In this document: positions 6,033 to 8,066 of the stretch, one piece after another
Numbering within the stretch: the first letter of the stretch is position 1
How the letters are laid out: every line of letters starts with the position of its first letter
Source: JANYCO01 sp964437245
GTDB taxonomy: Bacteria > Bacteroidota > Bacteroidia > Cytophagales > Cytophagaceae
Length of the DNA: 8,066 bases
Assembly: GCA_964437245.1 (NCBI GenBank)
Contig: CAYTGJ010000178.1
Coordinates: forward strand, 1 to 8,066
Direction of reading: 5' to 3'
Made by a program: the position numbers and the translations under genes
Notes under the pieces: model-generated
What the model saw: only the letters and a program-made list of their open reading frames with translations
Told to the model about the DNA's origin: nothing
Databases searched by the model: none

Positions 6033-8066
6033 ATGAGAAAATATTTACTGATTCTATTTATAAGTTTAACAAATATCTTAACAGTACAAGCCCAGTGTAA
6101 TACGAGGCAGGATGTTGCCGGAAATACAGGGCAGCAAGGCTTGTATGCAGAGTATTTTGCAGGATATTTTGCAGACGTTCCCACTTTTTTCCCTTCTTCC
6201 ATCAGTTCTACTAACAGGATAGAAGGAAATCTTAACTATACCAACAATGACTGGAATGTACCAATCCCTCCGGCTGCTGGAACGGGTGGAAACCAGAATA
6301 CATTCAGTGCGCGTTACAGAGGAAGTATTTACATTGCTACAGCGGGGACCTATACTTTTTATCTCAACAGCGATGATGCCAGTTACATGTTTTTAGACGA
6401 CAATGCGACTGCTTATCCGGTAGTGTTGGCCAATGCATTTATTAATAATGGGGGAACACACTCGGATGCAACCGTAACCCAGTCAATTTATTTAAGTCAG
6501 GGGTATCATAATATTCAGATCCTTTTCGGAGAGCAAACGGGAGATAACCGTTTAAGACTAAGATGGTCTGGACCGGGGATCACAGGTACTCAAGTGGTGC
6601 CTGCAACAGCTTTTTGTACGGGTATTCAACCCTCTTCACTTCCTGCAGCCTGTAACTGCTCGGATTCCAAAGGAAATGCGCCTGTCGCAGGATTGGTAGG
6701 AGAGTATTATGCCGGATATTATGCAGATGCACAAGGCTTTTTTACGTCTAATTCTCCAGCACTTACGAGAACTGACTTAGGTATTAACTTTAGTTTGAGT
6801 GATTCCTGGGGAAATATTGTTCCCCCTGCGGGAGGGACGTTGGCTGACCCTGATTATTATAGCGTAAGATGGACCGGAGCGATTAACATCCCGGTTGCCG
6901 GAAACTATACTTTCTATCTTACCAGCGATGATGCCTCATATCTGTGGATCAATGACAACGCAATTTCTCTCACTCCGACTACCGGTTCTGCTACGATTAA
7001 TAACGGAGGATTACACGGAGCGAATACGGTGTCGAATACGGTGTCGCTGAATGCGGGATTGAATTTTATTAAGATTCACTATGGTGAAAATGCAGGAGGT
7101 AATGTCAATGTATTCGAATTTCAAAATACAGCGGCGGGCATTGCTCGTCAAATTGTACCCTCAAGCATACTGTGTACATCTTTCCCTCCTTTGCCTCCTG
7201 TAGTAGCGGATGATACTATTGTCTATTGTCAGAATGAGACGGCTACCGCTTTGTCTGCTACCGGCACAGGATTGCGTTGGTATACTGTGCCTACCGGAGG
7301 AACGGGTTCTACAACGGCTCCCATTCCTGTGACGACTTCTCCTGATACCCTCAGGTATTATGTAAGCCAGAGTTCAGGAAGTTGTGAAAGTCTTCGTACC
7401 AGGATAGTTGTTATCGTGCGGCCTTCTGCCACCATAACTCTTAGCTCGGCTCCGGCTACAGCAGCTCAGACGGTTTGTATCAATACTCCTCTAACTTCCA
7501 TTACATACACAACGACTAATGTGACCGGAGCAACTGTTACGGGACTACCGGCGGGAGTGACAGGAATATATGCGGCGGGTGTAGTGACGATCAGCGGGAC
7601 TCCAACTGTAAGTGGTTCCTTTAATTATACGGTAACGACCGTCGGATGTGGAACACCAACGGCCACTGGTAGTATAGAAGTTACCCCGGTTCCAACGGCT
7701 ACAATTTCTTACACCAGCCCAGTTTGTACAGACGGCGGAGCACAATCAGTAACACTGACCGGAATTACAGGCGGCACTTTCTCTTCTACGACTGGCTTAA
7801 CCCTTGATCCTGCTACGGGAGAGGTTAATCCATTGACCAGCACCGCTGGAACTTATACAGTAACCTATACCATTGCTGCAGCGAATGGTTGTGCGGCAGT
7901 TACAGCGACCGATGATATTACAATTACTACGCTTCCAGTTGCCACAATTTCGTATGCATCTCCAATATGTACAGACGGTGGGTTACAATCAGTAACACTG
8001 ACCGGAACTACGGGAGGAACCTTCTCCTCTACAACTGGTTTGACAATCGATGCTTCTACCGGAGAG
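6033..8066 (+). CDS. Giant secreted PA14/Ig-repeat adhesin-like protein, 5' portion (runs off window end)
   Basis: From ATG 6033 the frame stays open to the last base (678 codons, no stop). Residues 1-20 form a signal peptide (MRKYLLILFISL, likely cut after VQA, before QC). Two PA14 domains follow, at about 36-195 and 220-381, sharing GxYTFYLxSDDASY and ending VVPATAFC and IVPSSILC. Residues 391-463 are a CHU_C-associated Ig_7-like domain (WYTVPTGGTGSTT, YYVSQSSGSC). Residues 464-554 are a putative-Ig domain (VTGLPAGVTG, VVTISGTPTVSG). From 556 an 81-residue Ig-like repeat begins, cut at the window edge in its second copy. PA14 domains often bind carbohydrates; that here they do so is inference. 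By analogy with 3-3389, a T9SS sorting domain probably lies beyond the window. A/T-rich sequence, not a Shine-Dalgarno site, precedes the ATG. Confidence 0.93.
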   Translation, partial: MRKYLLILFISLTNILTVQAQCNTRQDVAGNTGQQGLYAEYFAGYFADVPTFFPSSISSTNRIEGNLNYTNNDWNVPIPPAAGTGGNQNTFSARYRGSIYIATAGTYTFYLNSDDASYMFLDDNATAYPVVLANAFINNGGTHSDATVTQSIYLSQGYHNIQILFGEQTGDNRLRLRWSGPGITGTQVVPATAFCTGIQPSSLPAACNCSDSKGNAPVAGLVGEYYAGYYADAQGFFTSNSPALTRTDLGINFSLSDSWGNIVPPAGGTLADPDYYSVRWTGAINIPVAGNYTFYLTSDDASYLWINDNAISLTPTTGSATINNGGLHGANTVSNTVSLNAGLNFIKIHYGENAGGNVNVFEFQNTAAGIARQIVPSSILCTSFPPLPPVVADDTIVYCQNETATALSATGTGLRWYTVPTGGTGSTTAPIPVTTSPDTLRYYVSQSSGSCESLRTRIVVIVRPSATITLSSAPATAAQTVCINTPLTSITYTTTNVTGATVTGLPAGVTGIYAAGVVTISGTPTVSGSFNYTVTTVGCGTPTATGSIEVTPVPTATISYTSPVCTDGGAQSVTLTGITGGTFSSTTGLTLDPATGEVNPLTSTAGTYTVTYTIAAANGCAAVTATDDITITTLPVATISYASPICTDGGLQSVTLTGTTGGTFSSTTGLTIDASTGE
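7021..7046 (+). repeat. 12-base tandem repeat within the second PA14 domain
   Basis: CGAATACGGTGT occurs twice in tandem (7021-7032, 7033-7044), followed by CG. It encodes NTVS twice. The matching segment of the first PA14 domain has the same length, so the repeat did not visibly lengthen the domain. Confidence 0.8.
7698..7940 (+). repeat. 81-residue Ig-like adhesin repeat, copy 1 (243 bases)
   Basis: This unit begins ATISYTSPVCTDGG, continues SVTLTGITGGTFSSTTGLTL, then TAGTYTVTYTIAAANGC, and ends DDITITTLPV. The type is common in tandem arrays of very large Bacteroidota secreted proteins. A Cys pair (C565/C620 of the protein) sits near the two ends of the domain. Confidence 0.85.
7941..8066 (+). 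repeat. 81-residue Ig-like adhesin repeat, copy 2 (truncated by window end)
   Basis: The first 42 residues are visible and 35 match copy 1. At DNA level 97 of 126 bases match, with an unbroken identical stretch of 23 bases around 7987-8009. The array very likely continues past the window. Confidence 0.85.

Noticed and set aside
5948..6202. 84-codon minus-strand frame across the start of the PA14 gene
   Set aside because: It lies largely antisense to the signal peptide and PA14 coding region, has Cys-rich, low-quality composition, and conflicts with the well-supported + strand gene.

Overview
The window looks like Bacteroidota chromosome, from a gliding or type IX secretion (T9SS) lineage such as Flavobacteriia, Sphingobacteriia or Chitinophagia. 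Three things point there: a C-terminal T9SS type A sorting domain, long secreted proteins built from tandem PKD/Ig-like and CHU_C-associated domains, and a TTTG/TAnnTTTG-type promoter with little Shine-Dalgarno signal. The exact genus cannot be told from this sequence.

Layout, all coding on the + strand. (1) Bases 3-3389 hold the 3' part of a large surface-protein gene whose start lies before the window. It contains two copies of a long supermodule (Ig-like domains, CHU_C-type Ig, beta-sandwich), then an FN3-like domain and the sorting domain. (2) Bases 3390-3592 hold an unusual terminator region with two interleaved perfect inverted repeats, a 14-base direct repeat and a candidate promoter. 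(3) Bases 3593-4165 encode an ECF sigma factor. It overlaps by 8 bases a gene (4158-5417) for a single-pass membrane protein with a cytoplasmic N-terminus, a long disordered linker and periplasmic TPRs; this is probably its regulator or anti-sigma partner. Both genes start with GTG. (4) Bases 5418-6032 are a 615-base AT-rich gap with three perfect 12-base palindromes, a weak promoter candidate and a possible decayed minus-strand gene fragment. (5) Bases 6033-8066 hold the 5' part of a second giant secreted protein: signal peptide, two PA14 domains, a CHU_C-type Ig domain, a putative-Ig domain and the start of an 81-residue tandem array. It has no stop codon before the window ends.

How they may work together (inference): a two-gene sigma/membrane-sensor unit sits between two genes for large exported, cell-surface or matrix proteins, and may regulate one or both of them or respond to the envelope state linked to their export. 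No classical mobile element, CRISPR array, rRNA or tRNA was seen.
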